This document shows positions 29,061 through 39,907 of a stretch of DNA of 64,000 nt, piece after piece. The notes under the pieces are model-generated. The model searched no databases and was not told the origin of the DNA. It saw only the letters and a program-made list of their open reading frames with translations. The DNA lies in the NCBI RefSeq assembly GCF_001584165.1, contig NZ_CP013233.1, forward strand, positions 2,488,620-2,552,619, given 5' to 3'. How positions within the stretch are numbered: position 1 is the first letter of the stretch; each line of letters opens with the position of its first letter. The stretch is from Collimonas arenae (lineage in GTDB: Bacteria; Pseudomonadota; Gammaproteobacteria; Burkholderiales; Burkholderiaceae_D). The translations under genes and the position numbers were made by a program.

Positions 29061-29092
29061 AAACCGCATAAACATGACTGTTTATGCGGTTT
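29061..29092 (-). terminator. Rho-independent terminator of tRNA-Leu
   Basis: AAACCGCATAAACA and TGTTTATGCGGTTT form a perfect 14-bp stem with a TGAC loop. On the minus strand it runs into a seven-T tract, 25 bases after the tRNA 3' end. Confidence 0.9.
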
Positions 29093-29117
29093 CTCTACAC
29101 TTGCAACACCAGTTACC

Positions 29118-29201
29118 TGGTGCCCACGGAGGGACTCGAACCCCACACCTTGCGGCACATGGACCTGAACCATGCGCGTCTACCAATTCCGCCACGTGGG
29201 C
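29118..29201 (-). tRNA. tRNA-Leu, anticodon CAG
   Basis: On the minus strand the sequence starts GCCCACG and ends CGTGGGCACCA, a seven-pair acceptor stem with an encoded CCA. The anticodon arm reads CATGG-TTCAGGT-CCATG, giving anticodon CAG. A long variable arm follows, as in leucine tRNAs, and the T arm carries GGTTCGAGTCC. It reads CUG, a major codon in this GC-rich genome. Confidence 0.97.
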
Positions 29202-29246
29202 CGTAATGCGAAGCCCCGTAAGACTTGCAGCAATTCCGAAGACCGA

Positions 29247-29276
29247 ATAATACGTGCATTTGATAGCTTCGGTCAA
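29247..29276 (-). promoter_or_regulatory. Sigma-70 promoter of tRNA-Leu
   Basis: On the minus strand TTGACC (29276-29271) and TATTAT (29252-29247) are separated by 18 bases. Transcription would start about 40 bases before the mature tRNA. Confidence 0.65.
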
Positions 29277-29369
29277 TCGTGTTTTGCAAATTTATGAAAT
29301 TATTGAGAATTTCATCAAACGCGACCAAGCCGTAATCCGGTTTTCGTCGCGCTTAACGCATGCAGCTGA

Positions 29370-29428
29370 CTGGGGTCAGAGTGGCTTTCTGCGCGCTTTT
29401 TTTTGCAGAAACTTCACTCTGACCCCAG
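29370..29428. repeat. REP-like long palindrome (GGGGTCAGAGTG type)
   Basis: CTGGGGTCAGAGTG at 29370-29383 has a perfect inverted copy at 29415-29428. A second inner pair, TTTCTGC/GCAGAAA, brackets a T-rich loop. The GGGGTCAGAGT arm matches my memory of repetitive extragenic palindromes mobilised by RAYT transposases in proteobacteria. Only one copy is in the window and no transposase is adjacent. It lies between the tRNA-Leu promoter and the end of mmsA and could also slow transcription there. Confidence 0.75.
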
Positions 29429-29486
29429 ATGACTCTGCCCATTTCCCGTAACCATGTCGGGAAATATGAAACTCTCAACAAGCGCC

Positions 29487-30988
29487 TTATTTCATCGTCG
29501 GCATCGCAAACTCGGCACCGGCTGCAATGCTGGCAGGCCAACGCTGGGTCACCGCCTTTTGCTTGGTATAGAAACGCACCGCTTCCGGGCCATGTGCATG
29601 ATGATCGCCGAACAGGCTACGCTTCCAGCCGCCGAAGCTGTGAAAAGCCATCGGCACCGGAATTGGCACGTTGACGCCAACCATGCCAACCTGCACCCGC
29701 GAAGTGTATTCACGCGCGGTATTGCCATCACGCGTGAAAATCGCGGTACCGTTGCCGAACTCATGGCGGTTCACCAACGCCAGCGCCGCCGCAAAATCCG
29801 GCACGCGCACCACACACAGTACCGGCCCGAAAATCTCCTCCTTGTATATTTTCATATCCGGCGTAACGTGATCGAACAAGGTGCCCGCCATGAAGAAGCC
29901 GCGCTCATGGCCAGGCAATGTGAAATTGCGTCCATCCACTGCCAGTTGGCGCCGGCGGCAACGCCGTCGTCGATATACGCCAGGATCTTGTCCTTGTGTT
30001 GCTGTGTTACCACCGGCCCCATCTCCGCCGCCAGGTCCATTCCCTGGTTGATCTTCAATTCGCGCACCCGCGGCGCCAATGCCGCCATCAGTTTGTCGCC
30101 CACATCACCAACCGCGACCGCCACCGAAATCGCCATGCAACGCTCGCCGGCGGACCCGTAAGCTGCTCCCATCAGGGCATCGACGGTTTGCTCCAGGTCG
30201 GCATCCGGCATCACCACCATGTGGTTCTTGGCGCCGCCCAGGGCCTGCACTCGCTTTCCTTTGGCGCAGCCGGTGGCATAGATGTATTCGGCAATCGGCG
30301 TCGAACCAACGAAGCTGACAGCCTTGACATCGGGATGATCGAGTAACGCATCAACCGCCACCTTATCCCCCTGCACCACATTAAACACACCATCCGGCAA
30401 TCCCGCCTCCTTCAGTAATTCGGCCAGCAGCAAACTCGCCGACGGATCGCGTTCAGAGGGCTTCAGCACAAAAGTATTGCCACAGGCGATGGCCATCGGG
30501 AACATCCACATCGGCACCATCACCGGAAAATTGAATGGTGTAATACCAGTGCAGACACCTAGCGGCTGGCGCATGGTCCAGGCATCGATACCGCGGCTGA
30601 TCTGTTCGGTGTATTCACCCTTGAGCAATTGCGGGATGCCGCTGGCGAATTCAGCCACCTCCAGCCCGCGCACAACCTCTCCCTTGGCATCGGTGAACAC
30701 CTTGCCATGTTCGTTGGTGATCATCGCAGCCAGCTTGTCGCGGTTTTGCTCGATCAATTCCTTGAAGCGGAACATCACCCGCGCCCGGCGCAGCGGCGGT
30801 TGTGCGGCCCATGCAGGGAAAGCCGCCTGCGCGGTAGCGACCGCAACGTCGACATCCGCATGGCTGGCTAGTCCGACCTTGGCGCTGACAGCGCCAGTGG
30901 CGGGATTGAAGACATCGCTGCAGCGCTCGCCGGAAGATGGAACGCACTGACCGTTAATGAAGTGCCCTATGGTAGGTAAGCTAGACAT
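29487..30988 (-). CDS. mmsA: Methylmalonate-semialdehyde dehydrogenase, CoA-acylating (one frameshift)
   Basis: This aldehyde dehydrogenase of 500 residues (after restoring one base near 29945) converts malonate semialdehyde or methylmalonate semialdehyde with CoA to acetyl-CoA or propionyl-CoA. It is the last step of inositol catabolism (IolA). Seen are [50 protein letters not shown] with the catalytic Cys, [13 protein letters not shown] and the C-terminal [16 protein letters not shown]. It is the last gene of the minus-strand inositol operon, 133 bases after iolB. Confidence 0.9.
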
Positions 30989-31121
30989 GTGAGTTGACCT
31001 TGAAGTTTATGTTGCTGCGAACAACAGTCGAGACGAGCCCCTGCCGCCGCCGAGGCGACACCAGACTTGCCGTGCAACTGTCAGGAAATTCGGGAATATG
31101 TGCGCCGCCGGCGTCCGCCGG

Positions 31122-31915
31122 TCAACGCAACAGCATCCATTCGTGCGCCGGATCGTTCTTGAAATGCCACTCGCGCTTGGGACCAGCCATGACATTCAGG
31201 TAATAGCTGTCGTAGCCGTGCGGCGCTACCACCGGGTGATAGCCGCGCGGCACCATCACCACGTCGTGGTTTTCCACTGCCATCGATTCATCCAAGGTGC
31301 GATCGTCGGTATAGACGCGCTGGAAGGCAAAGCCTTGCGACGGATTGAGGCGATGGTAGTACGTCTCTTCAAGAAAGCTTTCCTGCGGCAAGTTGTCGGT
31401 ATCGTGCTTGTGCGGCGGATAGCTCGATGAATGGCCGCCTGGTGTCACTACCTCCACCACCAGCAAGTGATCGGCAGGTTCGGTTTGCGGCAGGATGTCG
31501 CAGACGTAACGGGTGTTACTGCCCTGCCCGCGCACCGATCTTTTGACCGCAGCCGGCTCGATCAGGCGTGCGTCCAGGTCGCCATTGCCCGGGCGCTGCA
31601 CACTGCAACCTCAACATCAGCGTGCGCGCTGACAACCACTTTGTGCGAGTGCGGCACATAGACCGAATACGGCGAACGCTCATCAAACACGCTTTGTCGC
31701 TCGCCAATCTCTTTCCACGTGTGATCGCCGGCCTGCACGCTGACGACACCACGCAGCACGACGATGCAGACCTCGCGGTCGGCAGTGTTGAAACTAATCC
31801 GCTCTCCGGCAGCCAATCGATAAGCGGCAAAGCCGACAAAACGCCAATTAGCTGATTGCGGCGTGACGCTGACGATATCGCGACCTTGGGCCTTTCCCTT
31901 GACCAGCAAGCTCAT
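31122..31915 (-). CDS. iolB: 5-deoxy-glucuronate isomerase IolB (one frameshift)
   Basis: With one C restored in the run near 31590 the product has 264 residues, as in IolB. It is a double cupin with metal-binding His residues in YPPHKHD and FLEETYYHRLNPSQGFAFQRVY, plus GYHPVVAPHGYDSYYLNVMAG near the end. It isomerises 5-deoxy-glucuronate to 2-deoxy-5-keto-gluconate. The start overlaps the iolE stop (ATGA). Confidence 0.9.
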
Positions 31916-32826
31916 GCCGCCTCCTTTTCGCTACCAGCTTCGATGGCGCGAACCAGCTGAGCTAGGTGGCGATAGCCCATGTCGGCGTATTGATAACTTG
32001 GGGCTACCGCCGGGTCCTGCTCCGCTTCGACCACCAGCCAGCCTTCATAGCCACTTTTGTACAGCACGCGTAGCAACCCGTCGAAATCGATGGCTCCGTC
32101 ACCCGGCACCGTAAACGCGCCGTTAATTACCGCTTGCAGGAAGCTCCAATTACCATTACGCGCCAGCTTCACTACCGCTGGCCGCACGTCCTTGCAATGC
32201 ACATGGCAGACGCGCTTGATATGCTGCTGCAGTACTGCAAGCGGATCGCCGCCGGCAAACGTGATGTGCCCACTGTCAAACAACAGGCCGACCTCATCGC
32301 CGGTCAGCGCCATCAAGCGCTCGACATCGGCCGGCGTCTCGACGTAAGCGCCCATGTGATGGTGATAACCCAAGCGCACACCATGCGACAAAGTAAAACG
32401 CGCAAAAGCTGTCAACTTATCGGCATATTGCTGCCATTCCTGATCGTTCAGGAAACGTGGACGCTTGTACAGCGGATCCGGCCGCCCCTGAATCGCATTG
32501 GCCACCTCGCCATACACCATGACCTTGGAACCGTTCTCCGCCAGCAATCGCAAATGCGGCCCAACGGCGGCAATTTCATCTTCTACCGAACCAGTCGCCA
32601 GGCGTCCGGAATACCAGCCCGATACGCATTCCAGGCCATGTTTGCCGAGCACCGCCGCCAGCGCCGCCGGCTCCTTGGGAAATTTATTGCCCAGTTCAAA
32701 GCCGCGATAACCGATCTGCGCGCCTTCGGATAACGCCACCTCAAGCGGCGTCTCGCCGCCCAGCGACGGCAAATCGTCGTTCATCCAGGAAATGGGATTG
32801 ATGCCGATCTTTACGTTGAATGTCAT
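31912..32826 (-). CDS. iolE: Inosose dehydratase IolE
   Basis: This 304-residue TIM-barrel protein of the xylose-isomerase-like superfamily starts VKIGINPISWMNDDLPSLGG, the IolE signature. Metal and substrate residues lie in YHHHMGAYVE, LLFDSGHITFAGGDP and VVEAEQDPAVA. It dehydrates 2-keto-myo-inositol to 3D-(3,5/4)-trihydroxycyclohexane-1,2-dione. It lies between iolD and iolB, 18 bases after iolD. Confidence 0.93.
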   Translation of the reverse strand: MTFNVKIGINPISWMNDDLPSLGGETPLEVALSEGAQIGYRGFELGNKFPKEPAALAAVLGKHGLECVSGWYSGRLATGSVEDEIAAVGPHLRLLAENGSKVMVYGEVANAIQGRPDPLYKRPRFLNDQEWQQYADKLTAFARFTLSHGVRLGYHHHMGAYVETPADVERLMALTGDEVGLLFDSGHITFAGGDPLAVLQQHIKRVCHVHCKDVRPAVVKLARNGNWSFLQAVINGAFTVPGDGAIDFDGLLRVLYKSGYEGWLVVEAEQDPAVAPSYQYADMGYRHLAQLVRAIEAGSEKEAA

Positions 32827-32844
32827 GGTTTCTCTCGCAATTCT

Positions 32845-34715
32845 TTAGACTTTTTGATTACCGCGGGCTTGTTCGTAGTCGGCCCGGGCCGCTTGCACCT
32901 GCGGCCGCTGCGACACCTCCGGCACCGCCACTTCCCACCAGCAGCCGCCGTCTTCGGTGGTGCGCTTGGGATCGGTGTCGATACACACCAGGTAGGTGCG
33001 GTCCGCCGCACGCGCCCGCTGCAGCGCCGCTTCCAGCTCAGCGATACCCTTGACGTTTTCCGCCAGCGCGCCAAGGGATTTGGCATGCGCTGCAAAATCG
33101 ATGGCCGGCACACCCAGCGGCCCTTGCAGGCAATCTTCCAGCATGTTGTTGAAAGGCGCCCGCCACAAGCTTGCTGCAGGCGGTTGATGCAGCCGTAGCC
33201 GCGATTGTCCAGCACCACGATGATCAGTTTGCGGCCCAGCATGACCGAAGTTGCGATTTCGGAATTCATCATCAGGTAGCTGCCATCGCCAACCATGACG
33301 ATGACATCCCGGTCCGGCTGCGCCATCTTGACACCGAGACCGCCGGCAATCTCGTAACCCATGCAAGAGTAGCCGTATTCGACGTGATATCCACCCGGGG
33401 TCGAGGTGCGCCACAATTTGTGCAGTTCAGCCGGCAAGGTGCCAGCGGCGCACACCACGATATCGTGCACGGTCGAATCGATGCTGGAGCGTTGCACTGC
33501 GCCGATCACCTCGCCGTCATACGGCAAGGCCGGCGCCGCCACCTCACGCTGGCTGGTGATGGTATCGACCGTAGCGCGCCAGGCATTCGCCTGTTCCAGC
33601 GCCAATGCATGCCAGCCGGCGCTGGAGCGCCAGTCGCCCAATCCTTGCGATAAAGCCGCCAGCCCGAGCCGGGCATCGGCCAGCAGTGGCGTGCCCTGCC
33701 ACTTGATGGCATCGACCGGATTGACGTTGATGCTTAGCAGCTTGGCCTGCCCAAACAGTGAATGCGAACCAGTTGTGAAATCCTGCAGGCGCGTGCCCAC
33801 CGCAATCACGACGTCAGCCTTGACTGCCAACGCGTTCGCAGCCGGCGAACCGGTCACGCCAAGCGCCCCCAGTTGCAAGGGATGACGCCAGGCCAGCGAA
33901 CTTTTGCCCGCCTGCGTTTCGGCGACAGGCACACCATGCTTTTCAGCAAAGCTGCGCAAAGCCTCGGTGGCTTCGCCATACAACACGCCGCCGCCGGCAA
34001 CGATCAACGGCTGTTGCGCGTTTTTCAGCAATTCCAGCGCCGCATGCAACTCGTCGGCAGCCGGCGGCTGGGCGCGGAACTTGACGACGTGTGGAGAGAA
34101 AAATTCGACCGGATAATCGTAAGCCATGGCTTGCACATCCTGTGGCAAGGCCAGCGTCACCGGACCGCACTGCGCGGCGTCAGTCAACACCTGGATCGCC
34201 CGCGGCAAGGCCGTCAGCAGCTGCTCCGGATAATAGATGCGGTCGAAATAGCGCGACAGCGGCTTGAACGCATCGTTGGCCGAAATCCCGCCATCCTGGA
34301 AATTCTCGACCTGCTGCAATACGGGATCGGGACGCCGCGACACGAAAATATCACCCGGCAGCAGCAATACCGGCAAGCGGTTCACATGCGCCAATGCGGC
34401 GGCGGTCAGCAAGTTGGTCGCACCGGGGCCGATCGAACTTGTCACCGCCATCATGCGGCGTCGCATATTGGCCTTGGCGAAAGCAATCGCGGCGTGCGCC
34501 ATGGCCTGTTCGTTATGCGCCCGATACGTCGGCAGCTGTTCACGATACTGATACAGCGCTTCGCCCAGCCCAGCGACATTGCCATGGCCGAAGATCGAGA
34601 ACACGCCGCCGAATAGCGCCACTTCACCATCCGGCGTATCGATGCGCAAGGCGGCCAGGTAACGCACCAGCGCTTGCGCCATGGTCAGGCGTATGGTTTT
34701 TTGATGTGCGCTCAT
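32845..34715 (-). CDS. iolD: 3D-trihydroxycyclohexane-1,2-dione hydrolase IolD (one frameshift)
   Basis: This thiamine-diphosphate enzyme of 623 residues needs one G added in the run near 33160. The N-terminal domain has FGIFGHG-like GGVFSIFGHGNVAGLGEAL and the glutamate-containing start of ThDP enzymes. The cofactor motif is VGDGSYLMMNSEIATSV ... VLDNRGYG. After the lesion the frame continues APFNNMLEDCLQGPLG and ends at 32845, not at 32823 as the broken frame would suggest. It opens the ring of the dione to 5-deoxy-glucuronate. The start overlaps the iolC stop by four bases. Confidence 0.9.
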
Positions 34716-36685
34716 GCTGCCCGCTCCGCTTTCTCGGCCGGTGTAACCTCCAGGCCGTTGCGGCTATCGCGCCAGACACCGATCAATTTCTCAAAAATGC
34801 CGCGCACCTGTTGAATCAGCGTGGCATCGTCGATCCGACCTTGCAGCCAGAGCTTCGACGGTTCATGGAAAATCGTCCGCCCCACCATGAAACCGCGACA
34901 GGTCTTGCTGTGGCGCGAGGCACGGAAGCCGGCGGCCAACGCTTCCACCGGCGCCGCCAGGCCAAGCAACACCACGCCACGGCAATACGGATCGCGCTCG
35001 GCAATCAACGCATCGATTGCCGCCCACTGCGATTCCGACATCGACTCCAGCTTCCACCATTCCGGGTAGATGCCGAGGTTGTACAGACGTTTTATGCCGC
35101 GCAGCACGGTGTCATCAGCTTTCGGCAAATCTTTGGGCGGGATGATTTCCAGCAGCAACTCGTGGCCACTGACCTGTACTGCGTTGTACAAGCTGCGAAT
35201 TTGGGCTTCCTGTTCCAGGCGCTTCTCGACCGCATCGTCAGGATGAAATTGCACCAGACACTTCACCACATGCTCTTTTGGCCAGCTCAGCAGATGCGAG
35301 CCGATCGAGCGGCCGTAGTCGAATTCCAGCGGGTTCGATAGTGGCAACTCAACTGCATGGCCAATCCACCAGCCGCGTCCGGTAGCCGCATTCAACGCAT
35401 CCTGCCCATATCGGTCGTCGGCCAGGATACCGATTTTCCCTTGTAATCCAAGCGCTTGTTCCGTCGCCGCCACCGCCTGCACCAGCAGTTTTTTAAGCTG
35501 CGGAAGACGCTCCTCGCCAACGCCGGATTCGCGTGCCAGTTCGAAGAACTGGTTACGATGATCGAAGGCAAACACATTGACTTCATTCCAAACCTTGCGC
35601 GGTACGGTGACCCGGTGCAGGCGCTGCAGATAGGCATCCTGATCAGGCCGCTGCATGCGTTCAGCGCGTTCCAGGAAATAAGCCAGCTCGACCGGCGTCG
35701 GCATGGCTGGCGCGCAAGCATGACGCGACACCACCAGCGCGCCGCAGGCATTCGCGTAACGGCAGCAACTCTCGTCGTCCTCTCCGTTAAGCCAGCCTTT
35801 GAGGAAGCCGGACAGGAAGGCATCGCCTGCACCCAGCACATTGAGCACCTCGACCTGCACGCCCCTGTAGTTGAAACCGGCATCCAACGAAGCTGGAATC
35901 GCACCATGGATGACCGCACAACCCAGTGGCCCGCGCTTGACCACCAACGCTGCCTGACTAACCGCACGTACCGCCTGCAACGACGCCATGATGTCCTTGC
36001 CGCCGCCAGCGATCATGAACTCTTCCTCGGTGCCGACCACCAGGTCAAACTGTGGCAATATCGCTTGCAAATGCGCCGTCACACCGTCATTGGCGATGAA
36101 GCGGGTCTCGCCGTCGCCCTTTTGCGTCAATCCCCACAGCACCGGCCGGTAGTCGATATCCAGCACCGTACGGACATTATTGCTACGCGCATACTTCAGC
36201 GCCAGGCTACTGCTGCGATGCACCTGCGCAGTGGAGAAATGCGTGCCGGTAATCAGCAATGCCTTGCTGGATGCGATGAAGGCTTCATCGATATCCTCTT
36301 CAGCCAGCGCCATATCGGCGCAATTGTCCCGATAGAAGATCAGCGGGAATGTATCCTTGTCCTTCAGACCCAGCATCACCAGCGCGGTCAGTCGTTCCGG
36401 ATCAATCTTGATATGGCTGACGTCGCAGCCTTCATCTGCCAAAGCGGCAGTCAGGAATTGGCCGTTATGTTCGTTGCCAACCCTGGCCAGCATCGCCGAC
36501 TTCAAGCCCAATCGGGCACAGCCGAATGCGATATTGGCTGACGACCCGCCCAGATACTTGGCAAAGCTGGTGACATCGGCCAGCGGTGCGCCGACCTGCT
36601 GTGCGTACAGATCCACCGCCAGGCGGCCGATGCAAACGACATCCAGCTTGCGGCCCGATGCAAAATTTTGATTAGTGTGTAGCAT
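34712..36685 (-). CDS. iolC: 5-dehydro-2-deoxygluconokinase IolC fused to a DUF2090 (aldolase-like) domain
   Basis: This 657-residue protein has two parts. Residues 1 to about 330 are a PfkB sugar kinase (CIGRLAVDLYAQQVG, GGSSANIAFGCARLGL and the catalytic loop NVLGAGDAFLSGFLKGWL). Residues about 335-645 are DUF2090, a class I aldolase-like barrel. The kinase phosphorylates 2-deoxy-5-keto-gluconate. In organisms with this fusion no separate iolJ aldolase is usually seen in the cluster, so the second half may cleave the product; this is inference. It lies 21 bases after the ABC ATPase gene. Confidence 0.9.
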   Translation of the reverse strand: MLHTNQNFASGRKLDVVCIGRLAVDLYAQQVGAPLADVTSFAKYLGGSSANIAFGCARLGLKSAMLARVGNEHNGQFLTAALADEGCDVSHIKIDPERLTALVMLGLKDKDTFPLIFYRDNCADMALAEEDIDEAFIASSKALLITGTHFSTAQVHRSSSLALKYARSNNVRTVLDIDYRPVLWGLTQKGDGETRFIANDGVTAHLQAILPQFDLVVGTEEEFMIAGGGKDIMASLQAVRAVSQAALVVKRGPLGCAVIHGAIPASLDAGFNYRGVQVEVLNVLGAGDAFLSGFLKGWLNGEDDESCCRYANACGALVVSRHACAPAMPTPVELAYFLERAERMQRPDQDAYLQRLHRVTVPRKVWNEVNVFAFDHRNQFFELARESGVGEERLPQLKKLLVQAVAATEQALGLQGKIGILADDRYGQDALNAATGRGWWIGHAVELPLSNPLEFDYGRSIGSHLLSWPKEHVVKCLVQFHPDDAVEKRLEQEAQIRSLYNAVQVSGHELLLEIIPPKDLPKADDTVLRGIKRLYNLGIYPEWWKLESMSESQWAAIDALIAERDPYCRGVVLLGLAAPVEALAAGFRASRHSKTCRGFMVGRTIFHEPSKLWLQGRIDDATLIQQVRGIFEKLIGVWRDSRNGLEVTPAEKAERAA

Positions 36686-36706
36686 GAGTGCGTCCTTTTA
36701 CCTGGC

Positions 36707-37489
36707 CTAAACCTGTATGCCTTCCAACTGATTCATCAGCGTCTGCATTTCCGCGCCGCCCGCCATCATGTCCAGCACTTCATCCTTGGTGACATTGTCC
36801 TTGGTGAAGGTGCCCATCGATTTGCCGCGATTCAGTAAGGTAAAGGAATCGCCGATCGGGTAGGCATGATGCACATTGTGCGTAATGAAAATCACTGAAA
36901 TGCCGCGTTCGCGCGCCTTGTAGATCAGCTTCAGTACGTTGAACGACTGCTTGACGCCAAGCGCTGCGGTTGGCTCGTCAAGAATCAGGACACGGGCGCC
37001 GAAGTGGATTGCACGGGCAATCGCCAGGCACTGCTTCTCGCCGCCGGACATGGTGCCGATCGCGTGATGCGGATCGCGCACCATGATGCCCATCTCCGCC
37101 AGTTTGGCGCGCGCTGTCTCGGCAGCATAGTTAATATCCATCACCGTGATGCCAAACACCTTCTTGGTCGGCTCACGGCCCATGAAGAAGTTGCGCGCCA
37201 CCGACAGCAACGGCACCAGCGCCAGATCCTGATAGACGGTCGCCACACCGACGTCCAACGCCTCCTTCGGAGAATTGAACGAAACCGGTTTGCCGTCAAC
37301 CAGGTATTGCCCTTCAGAGGGTTTATGCACCCCGGCCAGCGTCTTGATCAAGGTCGATTTGCCGGCGCCGTTATCGCCCAGCAGGCAATGCACTTCGCCC
37401 TTTCTCAGGCGTAGCGTGACGTTCTGCAACGCAATCACCGAACCGAAGTACTTGCTGACGTTTTCCAATGCCAGAATAGTGTCACTCAT
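36707..37489 (-). CDS. Sugar ABC transporter ATP-binding protein (probable inositol)
   Basis: This 260-residue single ABC domain has Walker [17 protein letters not shown], signature [15 protein letters not shown], Walker [13 protein letters not shown] and the switch FITHNVHHA. It is half the length of RbsA/XylG-type double ATPases, so it would act as a dimer. The start is the ATG at 37489, just after the permease stop; the long upstream extension in frame overlaps the permease and is discarded. Context (iol genes) suggests import of myo-inositol. Confidence 0.88.
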   Translation of the reverse strand: MSDTILALENVSKYFGSVIALQNVTLRLRKGEVHCLLGDNGAGKSTLIKTLAGVHKPSEGQYLVDGKPVSFNSPKEALDVGVATVYQDLALVPLLSVARNFFMGREPTKKVFGITVMDINYAAETARAKLAEMGIMVRDPHHAIGTMSGGEKQCLAIARAIHFGARVLILDEPTAALGVKQSFNVLKLIYKARERGISVIFITHNVHHAYPIGDSFTLLNRGKSMGTFTKDNVTKDEVLDMMAGGAEMQTLMNQLEGIQV

Positions 37490-37491
37490 GA

Positions 37492-38652
37492 TTACCTCGC
37501 CTCCGTCACGCGGCGACGGACATAGTTGTTGAACAGGACCGCCACCAGCAGCATCACGCCAAGAAACACGCGGAACCAGTCGGAATTCAGGTTGGTGTAG
37601 GTGATGCCGATCTGCACCACGCCGAAAATCAACGCCCCGAAACAAGCACCGATCACCGAGCCGTAGCCGCCGGTCAGCAAGGCGCCGCCGATCACTGCGG
37701 CGATGATCGCCTCGAATTCCTTCTGCAAGCCGCGATCAGCAGCAGCCGAGCCTACGTCAGCCACCTGCAGCACGGCAAACAAACAGGCGCAAAATGCGGT
37801 GAACACAAACAACGAAGTTTTGACGCGCTTGACCGGCACACCGACATTCTTGGCCGCATTGGCGTCACCGCCGACTGCGAAAATCCAGTTGCCAAAACGG
37901 GTCCGCGCCAGCACAAAACTCGCCCCCAGCGCCAGCACCGCCCACCAGACGATGACCTTGGGAATCCCTGCGACCAGCGGCTTGCCGCCGTCTACCGTAG
38001 CAATCCAGCCGTGGCTGGCCATCCACTGGAACAGTCCGCTACCGAGATTGCCGGTGAACAGCCAGCTGCCGAGCCAGTCATGTGCGGCAAATTCGCCGAC
38101 ACCGCTGACGATGGTACGGTCGGCAAACATGATCGACAGCGCCAGTGTCAAGCCGCGCAGGATGAACATGAAGGCCAGCGTGACAATGAACGACGGCAGC
38201 CGGGTTTTCACCACCAGATAGCCGTTGAGGTAGCCCAGCGCCATCGAACCGGCGAAGGCAAAAATCACCGCCAGCCAGAACGGCCAGTGGAAATAAACGG
38301 TCGGGATCGCCACCATCATGCCGGCAAAGCCAATCATCGAGCCGATCGACAAATCGAACTCGCCGGCAATCATCAATACGCAAGCGCCGATCGAGATCAG
38401 GCCCAGATACGCCGCCACCTGCATCCAGTTGACCACGCCATCCAGGTTGAACATGCCGGAATCGCCGGCGGCGATGCCAAATACGATAAATACCAGAATC
38501 GCTCCCGCCAGCGAGGCAAACTCCGGACGTCCCAGGAAGCGTTTCAGAGAGCCTTCCTTGCGTACCCGCTCGTCTTTCGAAGCGCTATTCTGCTGCGCTG
38601 GGCTGCTGCTGTCGGCACTTAGCTTGTCAGCGTGCGCACTGCTTGAATTCAT
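37492..38652 (-). CDS. Sugar ABC transporter permease (probable inositol)
   Basis: This 386-residue permease of the RbsC/XylH family has about ten helices, with [24 protein letters not shown] and [29 protein letters not shown] as family blocks. A hydrophilic Ser/Lys/Arg-rich N-terminus of about 40 residues precedes the first helix. The ATG at 38652 follows AGGAGA. It lies 199 bases from the binding-protein gene, with a hairpin in between. Confidence 0.88.
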   Translation of the reverse strand: MNSSSAHADKLSADSSSPAQQNSASKDERVRKEGSLKRFLGRPEFASLAGAILVFIVFGIAAGDSGMFNLDGVVNWMQVAAYLGLISIGACVLMIAGEFDLSIGSMIGFAGMMVAIPTVYFHWPFWLAVIFAFAGSMALGYLNGYLVVKTRLPSFIVTLAFMFILRGLTLALSIMFADRTIVSGVGEFAAHDWLGSWLFTGNLGSGLFQWMASHGWIATVDGGKPLVAGIPKVIVWWAVLALGASFVLARTRFGNWIFAVGGDANAAKNVGVPVKRVKTSLFVFTAFCACLFAVLQVADVGSAAADRGLQKEFEAIIAAVIGGALLTGGYGSVIGACFGALIFGVVQIGITYTNLNSDWFRVFLGVMLLVAVLFNNYVRRRVTEAR

Positions 38653-38779
38653 GACTGTATCTCCTGCTTGTATTGGCCAGCGATCGGATCAAACGTCAAA
38701 CTGGCGACTTATTGCGGGCCTGGTGGAACGCTGCGGGCAAGCTAGCGCCCGGGCGATTCGTCCCCTTGATTCAATTCAT

Positions 38780-38810
38780 CGGTTGCCCGCCCCGTTGTTG
38801 CGGGCAACCG
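38780..38810 (-). promoter_or_regulatory. Hairpin between binding-protein and permease genes
   Basis: CGGTTGCCCG and CGGGCAACCG form a perfect 10-bp stem with an 11-base loop. No T-run follows. Such hairpins after the first gene of importer operons often protect the binding-protein mRNA and lower permease expression. Confidence 0.55.
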
Positions 38811-38851
38811 CATCATGCGTTTGTATAAGCTTTTATATGGACAGGTGAGGA

Positions 38852-39907
38852 TCAGCGATATTGGCCAGCGTACTTCAACACTTTATCGAGATTGTCCTTG
38901 GTAATGTAGCCCGGACCGGAGCTGATGTGGCGCGGACCATAAATTGGCGCCAGACCGTATTCAGCCAGCCGTGCCTGGAACTTCGGATTGGCCTTGAGCT
39001 TGGCCTGGATGGCGGCGACATCGGTGATCTTGTCTTGCGTCATGATTGCCAGGACGGCAACCGGAATATAGCCTTGCAGGTAGGGTTGCTGATCGATCGC
39101 AAACTGCACCGAACCATCCTTGATACCCTTGGCGACTTCCTCCGATAGATCGAAGGTGGCGAACCACATCTTGCCCTTCAAGCCCATCTTCTGCAGTGCT
39201 CGCAAGCTTGGCGAGGCCGAATCAGGGCCGAGTGCCAATACCGCCTGGGTACCGGGGTTGTTGCGCAGATACGCACTTACTTTGCTCTCGATACCAGTTG
39301 GGTCCTGACCGGCGTCAAGCGTCGATTTCTTGTAATCGACGCCGATCGCATCGGCAAAGCCGCGGCAGCGCTCGAACGAAGACGGGTTGGTTGCATAATG
39401 GTTGACGCACAGGAAAGACTTGATGCCGGCCGCCTTGGCCTTTTCGCCTGCGCCATGGCCTGCATCGTATTCCGGCTGACCTACGTGCATGATCGCGCCG
39501 AGTTCTTCACTTTGCTTTTGGGTGCCGGAATTGATCGTAACCAGCGGGATTTTTTTTGCGGTGACGTTTTCCATGGCTTTTTTCAGCACGCTGAAATCGG
39601 CGATACTGGCAATCACGCCATCATAATGACGCGCCGCAGCTTGCTCGATCAGGCGCGACATATCGGCCAGGTCGCCATTCGGGGGATTGCGGTAATCGAC
39701 TGTCACGTTGAAGTCCTCGCCGGCCTGCTTGATGGCGTTTTTGATGGTATTCCACCAGGAATCGGAATCCGGTGCGTGGCTGATCAGAACAAATTTTTCA
39801 TTCGCGGCATAGCTTGTATTCATTGCACCAAAAGTCATCGCCAGTGTTGCCACCATCAAGGCCTTGATCAGGGAATGTCCCCGGCCCTTGCTTCTGAGTC
39901 GTTGCAT
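38852..39907 (-). CDS. Sugar ABC transporter substrate-binding protein (probable inositol)
   Basis: This periplasmic binding protein of 351 residues belongs to the ribose/xylose-binding (PBP type 1) group. It has a signal peptide of about 35 residues ending AMNTSYAAN. Domain blocks are FVLISHAPDSDSWWNTIKNA, VDYRNPPNGDLADMSRLIEQ and TQAVLALGPDSASPSLRAL. The ATG at 39907 has GGAGATA before it and is preferred to 39934. It heads the operon that runs through permease, ATPase, iolC, iolD, iolE, iolB and mmsA. Confidence 0.88.
   Translation of the reverse strand: MQRLRSKGRGHSLIKALMVATLAMTFGAMNTSYAANEKFVLISHAPDSDSWWNTIKNAIKQAGEDFNVTVDYRNPPNGDLADMSRLIEQAAARHYDGVIASIADFSVLKKAMENVTAKKIPLVTINSGTQKQSEELGAIMHVGQPEYDAGHGAGEKAKAAGIKSFLCVNHYATNPSSFERCRGFADAIGVDYKKSTLDAGQDPTGIESKVSAYLRNNPGTQAVLALGPDSASPSLRALQKMGLKGKMWFATFDLSEEVAKGIKDGSVQFAIDQQPYLQGYIPVAVLAIMTQDKITDVAAIQAKLKANPKFQARLAEYGLAPIYGPRHISSGPGYITKDNLDKVLKYAGQYR

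Noticed and set aside
32823..32844. iolD stop at 32823
   Set aside because: That stop belongs to the frame after the uncorrected lesion, which encodes no IolD sequence. The conserved C-terminus is in the frame that stops at 32845.
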